The translations under genes were made by a program, and so were the position numbers. The notes beneath the pieces are model-generated. The model did not search any database and was not told where the DNA came from. It was given only the letters and a program-made list of their open reading frames with translations. Shown in pieces: positions 50,211-60,920 of a stretch of DNA of 64,000 nucleotides. Source of the stretch: Pseudoips prasinana (Eukaryota > Arthropoda > Insecta > Lepidoptera > Nolidae). The first letter of the stretch is position 1. Every line of letters starts with the position of its first letter. The stretch lies in assembly GCA_951640165.1 (NCBI GenBank), contig OX621261.1:4278001-4342000 (forward strand), read 5' to 3'.

Positions 50211-51605
50211 TTAAAACTGACTCTGCATCATCTCAACTTCGTCTCTTCGTGTGTTCCCCCTACAAATATCTTTTTTTCTCTCCGGCAGAGCGGCGCGTAA
50301 TTTTTCCCAAAACCTGTTATCTCCCCACATTAAATATGTATTAGATTTTATATAAGCTCGTATTTCATCAGGTAATCTCGGTTCTTGAGTGACATCCTCC
50401 AAAAGTATTAAGATAACTCGACATTTATTCTCTCTCAGTACCACTGTGTGCACCACTTTGAATTCTGCAGTCGCCCAAATGGAACCCAGAAAGTTATTCG
50501 ATAGAATTATAACAGTCCTTCTAGAGCTTTCGACTCATCTTATGATTTGAACTGTTATGAACTCTCCTACGTTCCAGTCACGTGAGTGGATACAAGTCTT
50601 CAGTTTGAATACGTCTTCTAGTTTAGGCAATAATTCGTTTTCAATAAACTCCACGTCTTTATGAGAAAAGGAAACAAAAACGTCATATTCTTTGTCACTA
50701 TCTTCATCAATAAAATGAGTGTTACAGATGCCGTGAGCAGTTAAATAACGGATAATTACATTTGCGTTTTTATAACATATTACTACAGAAATAGCTACTA
50801 TCAATATTAGTGTTAAAGCCCAACCCGTAGCTGTGGAAGGGTTCCACCACGATGGACAAATTTCCTTAATATCAATCTTTTTACCATTGTCACAAGTAAT
50901 ATCATAGTAATCTTGAACGAATACTTTACTATTCAACAAAAATGACAGTTCTTCATAATACTTACATTCACATTTGTATGGATTTTTTGATAAATATAAT
51001 GATATGTTATTTTTCAAAAATGCCACAGGGAGTATTTGTAATGAATTATTTGATAGATCCAGCAATTTCAAAGTTCTTGGAGATTCCAAAATTACTTCTT
51101 CGATTTTCAATCCAGTTAAATTGAGTATTTGTATATTTAAATTTCTAATGAGCCGTGGCTGCTCGTGAAGTCTTAATACGACATTATTAGAAGTTATAGG
51201 CAAATGATCAGGAGCTGTTATGCATTCTATGTTGATGATATCCTCAAAGGTATGCCAAACACAAGAACAGTCCGTAGGACATTCAGCGAGAGGAATTTCG
51301 CAATGAAATTCACTTGGTAGTATATCTTTAAGATGTCTCCATTTATATGTATCCGGTGACTCACATATTGATTTGTTAAAATCGAACTTGATTTCAGGTG
51401 CAAATGGATTTGCACCTTTTAACCTAAAAAATAAGGGGTAAAATCGACAGTCACAAGCCCAGGGGTTATAATCGAGTAGCATAACGCTTTTGGTAGAGTT
51501 ATGTGCTGGGAAAAAGTATGAGGCGTAAGGTAAATCTATTGTACTGATATCGTTGTGGCGAAGATCGATGATTACGTTGCTTGCAGGAACTTGAACGTCT
51601 TTAAC
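50211..51605 (-). pseudogene. Last exon of a Toll receptor: LRR-CT, LRR-NT, LRRs, TM and TIR, with an in-frame TGA
   Basis: After the acceptor TTTTATTGCAG the exon encodes, in order, the end of an LRR block and a Cys cluster (NPWACDCRFYPLFFRLKG). A second N-type cluster (ECPTDCSCVW), short LRRs and a C-type cluster (NPYKCECKYY) follow. Next are one membrane span (TGWALTLILIVAISVVICY) and a TIR domain. TIR box 1 is YDVFVSFSHKD, box 2 lies around RDWNVGEF, and box 3 is NRFWEKLRAALP. This two-cluster layout is that of Toll receptors that sense Spätzle and recruit MyD88. A TGA at 50535-50537 falls between TVQIIR and VESSRRTVIILSNNFL. Frame and conservation continue beyond it to TAA at 50211-50213. 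As written, the product ends inside TIR and would not signal. Confidence 0.85.
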
Positions 51606-51743
51606 CTGCAATAAAATGATAAAGTTAAATAAAATCCTGTCTAATTTCCTGCTTCATCATTCATTCATTCATGCGGAGGCTAACCGCTGGGTATACAAAC
51701 TTATCATTCTGGCAGTTCGTCATCATCATGTCAGCCAAATTAC

Positions 51744-51905
51744 GTCCACTGCTGAACAAAATCCTCCACAAAGAATGGGGGAATATGCCATAATCAACAC
51801 GCTGGGACGACGGGTTAGCAATAACAGTTTGATGGTCATAAATCACAGCAAAACCCTGTCCATTCTCTGCTAGATATTTCCTCGGGATATAATCGTACCG
51901 CTAGG
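51744..51905 (-). repeat. Mini-RTE: 5' region fused to 3' end
   Basis: The minus strand has the RTE 5' region (about 100 bp) joined directly to the last about 60 bp (GTCCACTGCTGAACAAAATC reversed) and the ATGATGATG tail. The same fusion is found at 54105-54265. Confidence 0.7.
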
Positions 51906-52100
51906 GAGTGGAACTATTCATTTTTAACTCCTCCTTTTTCTTTCTGATTAAATTCGTTGCGGGATCCAAGACAGTTGTCGCGATTCCCCGGGACATGTCT
52001 GAGCCTCACCGCTCAGTGTCATTTCATTGTGTGCCACTGTTGATCCTGGCTCACAGGAGATGCAGTGGTGGGTAAGAGGGAGGGACTAGTCCCGAATCGC
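51906..52100 (-). repeat. Interspersed repeat, inverse copy of 27870-28170
   Basis: CCATTCCCCGGGACATGCCT-like wording and AACAGTGGCACACAATGAAA appear inverted. Confidence 0.7.
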
Positions 52101-52230
52101 TACGTTTAGCAGACGGATTGGTGACCATATATAATAGTTCACAGAGAGACGCTGGCTGTTCTCTAGCTGATATTACCGCAGGCCACCTTCTACGCCCCGC
52201 ACGGGATGAGATGGGGTGATAATATACTTC
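52101..52230 (-). repeat. RTE 5' region fragment
   Basis: GCAGACGGATTGGTGACCAT and the CCACCTTCTACGCCCCGCAC stretch match the RTE 5' region at 3075-3180. It may be the remainder of the mini-RTE at 51744. Confidence 0.6.
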
Positions 52231-52327
52231 TACGTCACTATTGAGCTTTTAGTTGTACCATTTATATTGTAAGCGAGATTTTTTAGGTTAATGTTGTGTG
52301 GCTTACGGCTATCTTTTGGTGATATAT

Positions 52328-52692
52328 ATAATATCCTCCCAGTCGAATTTTGACCACGGCGGCCAGTCTCAATAGAAATTAGCCATCTGTGCGGGACATA
52401 TTATAGTGCACAAGTGTGTGCGTAAACACAGGAGCACTTTCTATTCCATCACTCTAATAATCCGATGGGACTCCTAGCGACATGGCCGGAAAGAGGTCAG
52501 GCACAGGGCCGACGCATTACGTGCTCTCCGAGACACGGGGGTATAATACCACCAACTGCCAGACTTTGAGCTGATTGTGAGAAAATTTTCTTTTTACAGA
52601 AAAATCCCAAAATCACTTTTGTCCCGACCCGGGTTTGAACCCAGGACCTCGTTCTTTGCGGTTGAACACGCTACCGCTAGACCAACGAGGCA
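52328..52692 (-). repeat. tRNA-headed SINE (family A) with 9-bp TSD
   Basis: GTGATATAT at 52319-52327 and 52693-52701 flank it. The head on the right holds the inverse of GGTCTAGCGGTAGCGTGTTC and GGGTTCAAACCCGGG. Confidence 0.9.
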
Positions 52693-53312
52693 GTGATATA
52701 TGTATTATATCTGTATCATCCACAGATATCTAAAATAGGAGATAGGCCGTCCCACTAATATGCTATGCAGTCCAAGTGTCGCCAAATGAATTTACGCACA
52801 CAATGACTCACTGAATAAATACGAAAACACGCACGCATTGCATTTACGCACTCTTTGAGATCTTCGCTCCCATTGGGTAACACATTCAAAAAGGATTTAT
52901 GTGTTAGTTAATACATACAATGTGCAAGTCGCGTCAGCATGCACTCACACAAAGGCAGTACTACACTACAGCAGGCTATAGTGAGTTCCACGGGTAGTTG
53001 ATAGAATGTTATCGATATAATGGTAATTTAAGTATTCGATGGCGTGAAATCATTGACATTTGGATTGTATGGAAACCTAAAAATGATCAAATTTGTATTA
53101 CAGTAGAACTCATGTAAATCAAACATCGTAAACCTAAATCGAACTTACGTAGACTCCAAAAAATGTATAAAATTACCTAAGGCTTACCTAAACCTTGACG
53201 AATTGTAAGGAAATATTTGATTTGTCAATTTTATTCAAATTTCGAGTAAGAGAGGTAAATTTAATAAATCTTATTTATTATATTCTCTCTTAAAGTTATA
53301 TACCAAAACTAT

Positions 53313-53447
53313 GTACACACGGCTACATATCAAGCTATACATTTCCAATATAAGTTGACCCCTCATTGTATGGAAATCCTATACAACGCGAGATTAGCTT
53401 ATACTGGAAATGTATATTTTGATGTGTAGCCGTGTGTACTATCAAAA
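53313..53447. mobile_element. Short MITE or foldback, about 135 bp
   Basis: GTACACACGGCTACATATCA and its inverse near 53427-53446 form arms of about 45 bp with few mismatches. Target site unclear. Confidence 0.75.
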
Positions 53448-54104
53448 ATCCGTATAATTTTAAAACATTCGTAAAATACAAACTATTTTAAAGTCAGTTA
53501 TTATGTTTGCTTTTGATATTTCAAATATTATCCATTATCTAATGACAATGACAAAACCGTGAGAGCAATCGATATACGCGTTCGAGTACAGTGACGAAGG
53601 CAATCACTACGTCTCAAACAGCATGGCTCGCACCAAGAACATGAGCAGCGTCCGTACTGCGCAAAAATAAGTGGGCGATCATATCATTAAATGCATTATT
53701 CATTGCAGCGTAAGAACTATACATTGACACATCTAGCTATGAAAATCAGCAATGTAAAAGCACAATTCGAACTAATAAGTTTAATTTCACCACTTGCATT
53801 TTTGTAGTAAAAGTCGGAATACTACATTAAATATGTTGTTTTTATAAAAATGAAATATTTAGCTGTGAAAAGTGATCCCATCGGTGTGTAAATTAGTAGT
53901 TTCACTACGATGTTTACATGTAAAGATTGCACTGGACGGCATTTCGGGTAAAATTCAGTATTTATGTCAGAAGCACCGACGTATTCACTCGGCCGCGAAA
54001 GAGAAAAAACTGATGGCGTGTATGCTCGCTGCGCTTACTGTAGACCCCTAATACGCGTTAGTTTGTCCTCTCTCTAGTATTTAATGCTCTGAGGTATCAT
54101 CCCA

Positions 54105-54265
54105 TGGGCGGGTGTAGTAATTGTCCCACAGTAATACCTGCCAGAGAACGGGACAGCGTCTGTAAACTATGACCATTATATTGCGATCGCCAACCCGTCT
54201 GCTAAGCGTAGCGATTAAGGAAAACCGCAACATTCTTTGGAGAGCCTCTTGTCCAGCAGAGGACG
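54105..54265 (+). repeat. Mini-RTE: 5' region fused to 3' end
   Basis: CAGAGAACGGGACAGCGTCT to GCCAACCCGTCTGCTAAGCG (5' region) is followed directly by CATTCTTTGGAGAGCCTCTT and GTCCAGCAGAGGACGTCATT (3' end). It has the same architecture as 51744-51905. Confidence 0.7.
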
Positions 54266-54445
54266 TCATTTGGTAAAGATCTCCACCACTGCCAATTGCA
54301 ACTTCTCCCTCACAAGATCATCGGTCCATCTTGTAGGTAGCTTTGTGCCGCCCTTTGCCACTTCAGCTTTGGCAATTCTGCGGGCTATGTCTGTTACTTT
54401 GGTTCGCCTGCCGAATTCGACATTTCTGAATCGATCTCGCAGGAT
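54266..54445 (-). repeat. RTE C-terminal fragment
   Basis: Reads in reverse CTGCGAGATCGATTCAGAAA, CAAAGTAACAGACATAGCCC and CAAGATGGACCGATGATCTT, all RTE C-terminal landmarks. Confidence 0.65.
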
Positions 54446-54504
54446 TTATTGATGGTCCGCCCAATATTGAAAAATAAAAATACTATCCGCACCCCTATTA
54501 GATG

Positions 54505-54845
54505 CCTCGTTGGTGTACCGATAGCATGTTCAACTGAATATATAGTGACATTCGATTTTTCTGTAAAGAAAAATTTCTCACTATCAGCCTGGATTCTGAG
54601 AGATGGCGGTACTTCCACGGCCTTGCTTCGGGGGGCACGTAAAGCCGTGGGTCATGTCAATTTACCTCTTTCCAGTCGCGTTTCTTGTCGTCCCATCGGA
54701 TCATGAGAGTGATGAAATAGAAAGTGCCCCTGTGTTGGCACCCACACTTATGCACTATAATATGGCCCACACAGTTGGCTAGTCTTCATTTAGACTAGCC
54801 GCTGCGGCCGAAATTTAACTAGGTGGCCATTATTATATTACACGC
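54505..54845 (+). repeat. tRNA-headed SINE (family A), degenerate head
   Basis: GCCTCGTTGGTGTACCGATA marks the head and GGGGGCACGTAAAGCCGTGG the body. The tail is AGGTGGCCATTATTATATTA. Its 3' end lies only about 12 bp from the Toll splice donor. Confidence 0.8.
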
Positions 54846-54857
54846 CATTATCCTTAC

Positions 54858-55029
54858 CTGAAGCTCCTTGTATCTGTTACCGGATAAGTCCAAAAGCTCT
54901 AGCTGTGTCAGATTTAGTCTCCAGTCGTCGAAGAAAGTATCCAGCTGATTGTAACACAGGTCTAGATTCTTTAGCCTATGCAGCATATAAAAGGGCGAAT
55001 AGTTACGTGTGCGGTTGTCCAGTGCAGAC
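54858..55029 (-). CDS. Penultimate visible exon of the Toll receptor (LRRs)
   Basis: A 172-bp exon sits between acceptor TTTGCCATTAG and donor CAG/GTAAGG. It encodes SALDNRTRNYSPFYMLHRLK then NLDLCYNQLDTF and LELLDLSGNRYKELQ, two leucine-rich repeats. It begins at the third codon position and ends in phase 0, joining the 51605 exon as KELQ/VKDVQVPASN. The LRR ectodomain of Toll binds the ligand outside the cell. Upstream exons are not found between here and the right edge. Confidence 0.8.
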
Positions 55030-55330
55030 CTAATGGCAAATAATACCACAATAAAAGATTGAAAAAGGTCTGTAGAGATGGTTTGAGCATGTAGAAAGAA
55101 TGAATTAAAGAAGAATATTGGGTAACATTCCTACGTCGACTGTCTCGTTATTCTAGCGGTAGCGTATTCAACTGTAGATAATGAGATTCTGGGTTCAAAT
55201 CCCGGTTTGGGCCAAAAAGTGATTTTGGAAATTTTCTGTTAAGCAATTTCTCAGTATCAGCCCGACGTCGAGGCGCTGGCAATATCACACGCCCGTGCCT
55301 CAGAGAGCACGTAAAGCCGTCGATCCTGTA

Positions 55331-55605
55331 AGTACGGTGCACGTACAGGATTTTAATGTATATTTAGCAAATTATGTTAGAAAAGGCCCGCGTTGTTGCA
55401 CTTTGATCGCAACCTACATTTGGTACTTAGTGCAGTGACATGTAGCAGAACATTTTTATACATTTCTCATATTTAGTGTTCATAAAGACGTGGTTGGATT
55501 CGGACAACTTGCAGTTTCATTACGATTCACCCCGTTGAACATTCATTTACATTTTACATACATTTAATTGCACTGACATTCAATGAACGGTTAACACACC
55601 GTACA
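55331..55605 (+). repeat. Bel/Pao 5' LTR
   Basis: Begins AGTACGGTGCACGTACAGG (the 3' copy begins TGTACGG, so the first base has changed) and ends ACACACCGTACA. Confidence 0.88.
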
Positions 55606-55844
55606 TTTTTTTTTGGTCCTTCGAAATTTATTATTTTTGCAAGTACGGTCCGTAATTTCGGTCGGTTATTCGTTTCGTGTAATCTGGGTCGCGTCGTGTC
55701 GTACCGTGCCACGTGTGTTGCCGTGCAGGAGCATTCAAGGCGGTCGCAGCAATCCAGGTTCCGGAGCCTCACATTGCATCTGAGTAGTGTAAGAGTTCCT
55801 GATTTTCAAGTAAGATCGTTCTTTTTTTTCCTACCATACCAACA

Positions 55845-58800
55845 ATGGAAGGTTTAATCGCACGTCAAGCTGAAATTCTCGAGGAGATGAGGCGGATCCA
55901 TACTAATTATAAAAAGGATTCGGCTAGCCGAAAGAATCCTGATTATATACGTCAAAGACTTCAGCAATTAGATCAGCTTTGGGTTGGAAGTGAAGAGAAC
56001 AATCAGGAGCTCAGTGCAGTAGAAGAAAAGAAGCATCAATACTTCACTGACAACATCGTTGAGGTAATTAAGAGCTGGTATCAAGGCGCCCGTCGAGAGA
56101 TAGCAGAATGGGAGAAGCTTCAAGCTGGACCCAGCGGCGCTGCACCTAGCAGCTCTAGTAAGTTAAATATTGAGTTTGACAGCACCCTATATGAAAAGAA
56201 GCCAATGGGCGAGGAGAAGCTACTCGAGTTACAACAGTTGCAACAGGCTAACTTCCGTGCATTTAAGAGAGCAGTTACGAGTATTTGCATTGACAAGGTG
56301 AGCGAAAAATGGGAGATTGAGGATATATTAAAGACTTTGGAATCACGATGGACTGCAATTGACAAATTACACTTAAATATTGATGGCATATTACAAGGGG
56401 CACCTAATGCATATTATGCAGAGTTTGATTGCCATAAAAGTTCCTTTACACAAATTAAACGGGCGTTGAACACAAAGCTAAACGCCACTGTGCATCAACA
56501 ACAAACATTACCTAAAATTGACATACCCATCTTTAATGGGAATTACGCATCGTGGCCTACGTTCATGGATTTATATGTGGAAGCAATTCATAACAATCCT
56601 GCGATTGCAAAGGCGCAAAAAATGCAACACCTTAAGGGACGATTGCGAGGTGAGGCGGAAAAACTCGTACAACACTTACACATCGCTCCCGAAAATTATG
56701 ACACGTGCTGGGAAATATTGAACCATAGGTATAATAACCAATTCCTATTATTCACCAATAATTTCCAGGTATTTATGCGCCAACCTATAATTCAGGTACA
56801 GTCAGCAGTTGACATTAAGCGGTTATACGACACTAGGAATGAAACTATAAACGCTATACATAACTTGGGTGTAGATACAAGCACGTGGGATCCCGTTTTA
56901 GTTTATATTTTATGCCAAAAGCTTGATTCTGTAACATATTCGGAATATATGCAAGCTAGGTCAGATCCGCGGGAGATACCCACATACAATCATTTCATGG
57001 ATTTTTTAGAGAATAAGTTTATGGCACTAGAACCATTGCATAAGAAAAAGCCAGAACATATTAATAAACCTGCCCCAACAAAAACTCAGTTTAACAGCGC
57101 ACCATTCAACAGAAACCCTAAACCAGCATATATGCAGCATAATAAAAGTTCACCGACTCATTCTCGGAATTATCATGCCTACAATATTGGCCAGTTTCGT
57201 AAAATTAATTGTCCACTGTGCGATAGCAACCATGCATTATTTCAATGTTTGAAATTTGCAGACATGAATAGTTATGAAAAGTTGACATTTATGTCAAATA
57301 ACAAGATTTGCAAGAATTGTCTGTATGTGCATAACAAGGGTTTTTGCGCGTCTCAAAAAAGATGCCGAGATTGCAATGAACCACATAATACGTTATTACA
57401 CAACGATATGGGTAACTTGGGGAAAACACCTTTAGCAACTTCGACGACTTCTAAACCAATACCTTCGGTGTCAATTAGATCATGCAAAAACATTCAAAAT
57501 AACTTCGCCTCAAACAGTAACGATGAGATATTATTGGCAACTGCATTATTAAAGGTAGCGACCGTTAAGGGTGATTACATTACATTAAGAGCGTTGATAG
57601 ATCAATGCTCACAGATAACTCTAATAACGGAAAATGCAGCACAGAGACTGGGTTTACAGCGTCAACAGTTAAGCGCGAGTATTAGTGGTATTGATACTTT
57701 ATCAAATAAAAGTAAGGGGAAGGTCAAACTATTCTGCAAATCCTTACATAGCGATTTCAGATTTACAACGGAAGCGTTAATCATGACAAAGGTGGTAAGC
57801 AACTTGCCTAATGCTACATTTGCAAGGGCTTGGGCTCATACTTCAGGCATAACTCTAGCCGATCCAGATTATAACATATCTAGGCCCATTGACATACTTC
57901 TAGATGCACATGTATTTTCGAAAATTTTGATGAATGGGCTGATTAAGGGAGAAGGTAATGAACCCATGGCTCAGCAAACATATTTGGGGTGGATATTATC
58001 TGGAAATGTCCACAAGACATACAACTGCAATGTTGTAATAAATCAAGTCGATGAGTTAACAAAGTTTTGGGAAATCGAAGACATTAGTGGTGATGCGTGC
58101 ATTTTAATGACATCAGAGGAGAGATATTGTGAAGAGTTTTACGTTGAAACAACAAAACGTTTGGATAATGGTCGGTATGAAGTCCGTTTACCAATGAAAC
58201 CTAATTTTGAGCAATTGTTGGGCAAGTCAAAATCACGGGCAATAGCACAATTTATGCAATTAGAAAGGAAAATGTGCAGGGATGAGATGTTTTCGGAAAG
58301 TTACACTAAATTTATGCAAGAATATTTGGAAATGGGGCATATGAAAGAGAGTAATTCTGACCGTAACCCGGAATGCTTCTTACCTCACCATGGAGTCCTT
58401 AAACAGGACTCAGTGACAACGAAACTAAGAGTTGTTTTCAATGCCTCACAGAAAACTGACACTGGCTACAGTTTGAATGACTTGATGGAGTGCGGTCCTA
58501 AGCTTCATCAAGATTTATTGATTTTATTAATGGGATGGAGGCGATACAAGTACGTTTTTACTTCAGACTGTGAAAAAATGTATCGCATGATTTTACTGCA
58601 CCAAGACGACCAACAGTTACAGAAGATAGTGTGGAGAGAGACCAGCAAAAGTCCTTTAAAAGAGTACCAGTTGTGCACTATAACATATGGCGAAAAAGCT
58701 GCACCGTTCCTTGCACTTCGAACCTTAAAACAACTATCAGAAGATGATGCGGAAAAATATCCGCTAGCAGCTGACGTCATTGCAAACGAGACATATATTG

Positions 58801-60920
58801 ATGACGTAATAGGTGGCAGCAACTGTATTATAAAGGTTCAAAAGATTCAAAAACAACTGATTGACATGCTAAGTGGTGCAGGCCTGACGCTACGGAAGTG
58901 GTCAAGTAATGATCCGATCTTAATTAAAAGTTTATCATCGTCAAAACTTAATCAAACTACTATGCATTTTACCAACGACGGAACCACAAAGGCGCTTGGG
59001 TTAGAGTGGAACCCCACAACAGACACATTTACATTTACAAATAAGATTAAGTATGATGAAAATGAACTCTTAACAAAAAGAAGGCTACTGTCCGAAATAT
59101 CAAAAATATTCGACCCACTGGGTTGGCTTACACCGTTGACAGTAAAAGCAAAACTTATGTTTCAAAGCGTTTGGTTATCAGGATGTGGTTGGGATGATAA
59201 GTTACCCACTTATGTGCAAGAACAATGGAAACAATTTACAAGTGATTTACATAAGATAACCAGTTTAGAGATACCAAGATGGCTGGGGGATACAACAAAA
59301 CCCTTTCAAATTCATGCATTTTGTGATTCACCAGAAAAAAGCTACGCGTGCAGTATTTACCTACTAGCGTTGAATAATAATAACGAGCCCGTAAGTAGAC
59401 TTATTGTTGCAAAGTCTAGACTATCACCAGTTAATAAAAAACTGACACTACCACGATTAGAACTTTCTGGAGCTTTATTACTTTCCCGTCTTATGAAAAA
59501 ACTACTGTTTGCTTTTAAGTGGGAAAGGATCGCTAAAAACACATACGCATGGACGGATTCTATGATCGTACTAGGCTGGCTGCATGGTGACCCCATGAAA
59601 TGGAAATCATTTGTGAGCAATAGGGTACGACAAGTGCTGGACGTCATACCAAAACAAAACTGGAATTATGTAAAATCGGAAGACAATGCTGCAGATTGTG
59701 CATCACGAGGTATCACTTGTTCTCAATTATTACAGCATCATTTGTGGTGGCAAGGGCCTGAATGGCTAAAAGGTTACAATGAGAAAACAGTTGATAAAAT
59801 TGCAATTCTACCTACTACATGTGAATCAAAACAAAAACAAATGAAAGCGTGTGTTGTGAAATCTGAACCTTCATCGATTGTAATTGAGTTATTAGACAAA
59901 CACAGCCATATGACTCGTATTACAAGGGTAATCGCGTGGATTAAACGATTTATTAACACCGCCTCCAAGACACAAATGAATAAAACTGCCTACTTGACAT
60001 CTACAGAATTACAAGACGCTGAAATCCTCATAGTTAAACAAATTCAATTGCATGCATTTAAGGAGGAAATTATAAGATTGAAGGAGAATAAGAGTGTGAG
60101 TACAAAAAGTAACATCCTTAGTTTAAACCCATTCCTTGACAAACATGACGTTTTGCGAGTGGGAGGAAGGTTATCGAACTCTTACTTAAGAGATAAGACA
60201 AAACACCCTATGTTACTACCATCTGAGCATAAACTGACAGATTTATTAATTTGGCAAGCACACAAAAGGACACTGCATGGAGGTCCTAAGTTGACTCTAA
60301 CATACCTACGACAAAGAATGTTGATTGTAGGGGGACATCGTACCGTAAAAAGGATTTTACATAAATGCGTGGTATGTCGCCGATTTCAAGCAAAACAATG
60401 GAATCAAATTATGGCAGACCTACCAGAACCTCGAGTGACAATATCTCGCCCCTTTACACACACAGGAGTTGATTTCACCGGTCACGTTGAGATCAAGGCA
60501 AGTCAAGGCCGAGGAGTCAAAACATTATTAGCATACGTCGCTATATTTGTCTGTCTAGCAACAAAAGCTGTCCACTTGGAACTTGTCACTGAATTAACCA
60601 GCACAGCATTCTTATCCGCGTTCAAGCGCTTCTGTGCTCGGCGAGGCACGCCACGTGATATGTATAGCGACAACGGCACGAACTTTGTGGGAGCAAATCG
60701 GATCCTATTACAACAATACAAAAATATTATGAAAACTATTGACAACGTATTCTTAGATGAAGTAGCAGAAATGTCCGTTAATTGGCACTTTAATGCCCCG
60801 GGATGGCCCAGCGCTGGTGGCCTATGGGAAGCTGCCGTGAAAAGTATGAAGTATCATCTAATACGGGTCATCGGAGATCAGCGTTTATCTTACGAAGAAT
60901 TTACCACTCTATTATGCTAA
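55845..60920 (+). CDS. Bel/Pao Gag-Pol polyprotein, 1,691 residues
   Basis: The ATG follows CCAACA. Gag has a conserved block near residues 223-370 (IPIFNGNYASWPTFMDLY). Cysteine clusters are near 456 (CPLCDSNH) and 489-520 (CKNC, CRDCNEPH). The protease region is near 586 with DQC in place of the usual DSG-type triad. RT has FTSDCEKMYRMIL and YIDD at about 984-987. A protease-A17/RNase H-like section follows (TLPRLELSGALLL, AWTDSMIVLGWL). The integrase has an H2C2 finger (to C1508/C1511) and acidic residues near D1543, D1609 and E1662. This set is diagnostic of Bel/Pao. The frame ends early at TAA 60918-60920, before the Pol C-terminus, which continues beyond in the same frame. Confidence 0.92.
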   Translation: MEGLIARQAEILEEMRRIHTNYKKDSASRKNPDYIRQRLQQLDQLWVGSEENNQELSAVEEKKHQYFTDNIVEVIKSWYQGARREIAEWEKLQAGPSGAAPSSSSKLNIEFDSTLYEKKPMGEEKLLELQQLQQANFRAFKRAVTSICIDKVSEKWEIEDILKTLESRWTAIDKLHLNIDGILQGAPNAYYAEFDCHKSSFTQIKRALNTKLNATVHQQQTLPKIDIPIFNGNYASWPTFMDLYVEAIHNNPAIAKAQKMQHLKGRLRGEAEKLVQHLHIAPENYDTCWEILNHRYNNQFLLFTNNFQVFMRQPIIQVQSAVDIKRLYDTRNETINAIHNLGVDTSTWDPVLVYILCQKLDSVTYSEYMQARSDPREIPTYNHFMDFLENKFMALEPLHKKKPEHINKPAPTKTQFNSAPFNRNPKPAYMQHNKSSPTHSRNYHAYNIGQFRKINCPLCDSNHALFQCLKFADMNSYEKLTFMSNNKICKNCLYVHNKGFCASQKRCRDCNEPHNTLLHNDMGNLGKTPLATSTTSKPIPSVSIRSCKNIQNNFASNSNDEILLATALLKVATVKGDYITLRALIDQCSQITLITENAAQRLGLQRQQLSASISGIDTLSNKSKGKVKLFCKSLHSDFRFTTEALIMTKVVSNLPNATFARAWAHTSGITLADPDYNISRPIDILLDAHVFSKILMNGLIKGEGNEPMAQQTYLGWILSGNVHKTYNCNVVINQVDELTKFWEIEDISGDACILMTSEERYCEEFYVETTKRLDNGRYEVRLPMKPNFEQLLGKSKSRAIAQFMQLERKMCRDEMFSESYTKFMQEYLEMGHMKESNSDRNPECFLPHHGVLKQDSVTTKLRVVFNASQKTDTGYSLNDLMECGPKLHQDLLILLMGWRRYKYVFTSDCEKMYRMILLHQDDQQLQKIVWRETSKSPLKEYQLCTITYGEKAAPFLALRTLKQLSEDDAEKYPLAADVIANETYIDDVIGGSNCIIKVQKIQKQLIDMLSGAGLTLRKWSSNDPILIKSLSSSKLNQTTMHFTNDGTTKALGLEWNPTTDTFTFTNKIKYDENELLTKRRLLSEISKIFDPLGWLTPLTVKAKLMFQSVWLSGCGWDDKLPTYVQEQWKQFTSDLHKITSLEIPRWLGDTTKPFQIHAFCDSPEKSYACSIYLLALNNNNEPVSRLIVAKSRLSPVNKKLTLPRLELSGALLLSRLMKKLLFAFKWERIAKNTYAWTDSMIVLGWLHGDPMKWKSFVSNRVRQVLDVIPKQNWNYVKSEDNAADCASRGITCSQLLQHHLWWQGPEWLKGYNEKTVDKIAILPTTCESKQKQMKACVVKSEPSSIVIELLDKHSHMTRITRVIAWIKRFINTASKTQMNKTAYLTSTELQDAEILIVKQIQLHAFKEEIIRLKENKSVSTKSNILSLNPFLDKHDVLRVGGRLSNSYLRDKTKHPMLLPSEHKLTDLLIWQAHKRTLHGGPKLTLTYLRQRMLIVGGHRTVKRILHKCVVCRRFQAKQWNQIMADLPEPRVTISRPFTHTGVDFTGHVEIKASQGRGVKTLLAYVAIFVCLATKAVHLELVTELTSTAFLSAFKRFCARRGTPRDMYSDNGTNFVGANRILLQQYKNIMKTIDNVFLDEVAEMSVNWHFNAPGWPSAGGLWEAAVKSMKYHLIRVIGDQRLSYEEFTTLLC

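Larger units (their letters stand above)
51606..54857 (-). other. Toll intron filled with mobile elements
   Basis: The 3.25-kb intron is bounded by CAG/GTAAGG (54858/54857) and TTGCAG/GTT (51606/51605), phase 0. It contains two mini-RTE copies, an interspersed repeat (51906-52100), two family-A SINEs and a MITE. Confidence 0.8.

Noticed and set aside
55554..55772. Minus-strand frame overlapping the LTR
   Set aside because: Spans the LTR and leader of the Bel/Pao element and resembles no known protein.
58508..58822. Minus-strand frames inside the Bel/Pao element
   Set aside because: Short shadows of the long Gag-Pol frame with no motifs of their own.
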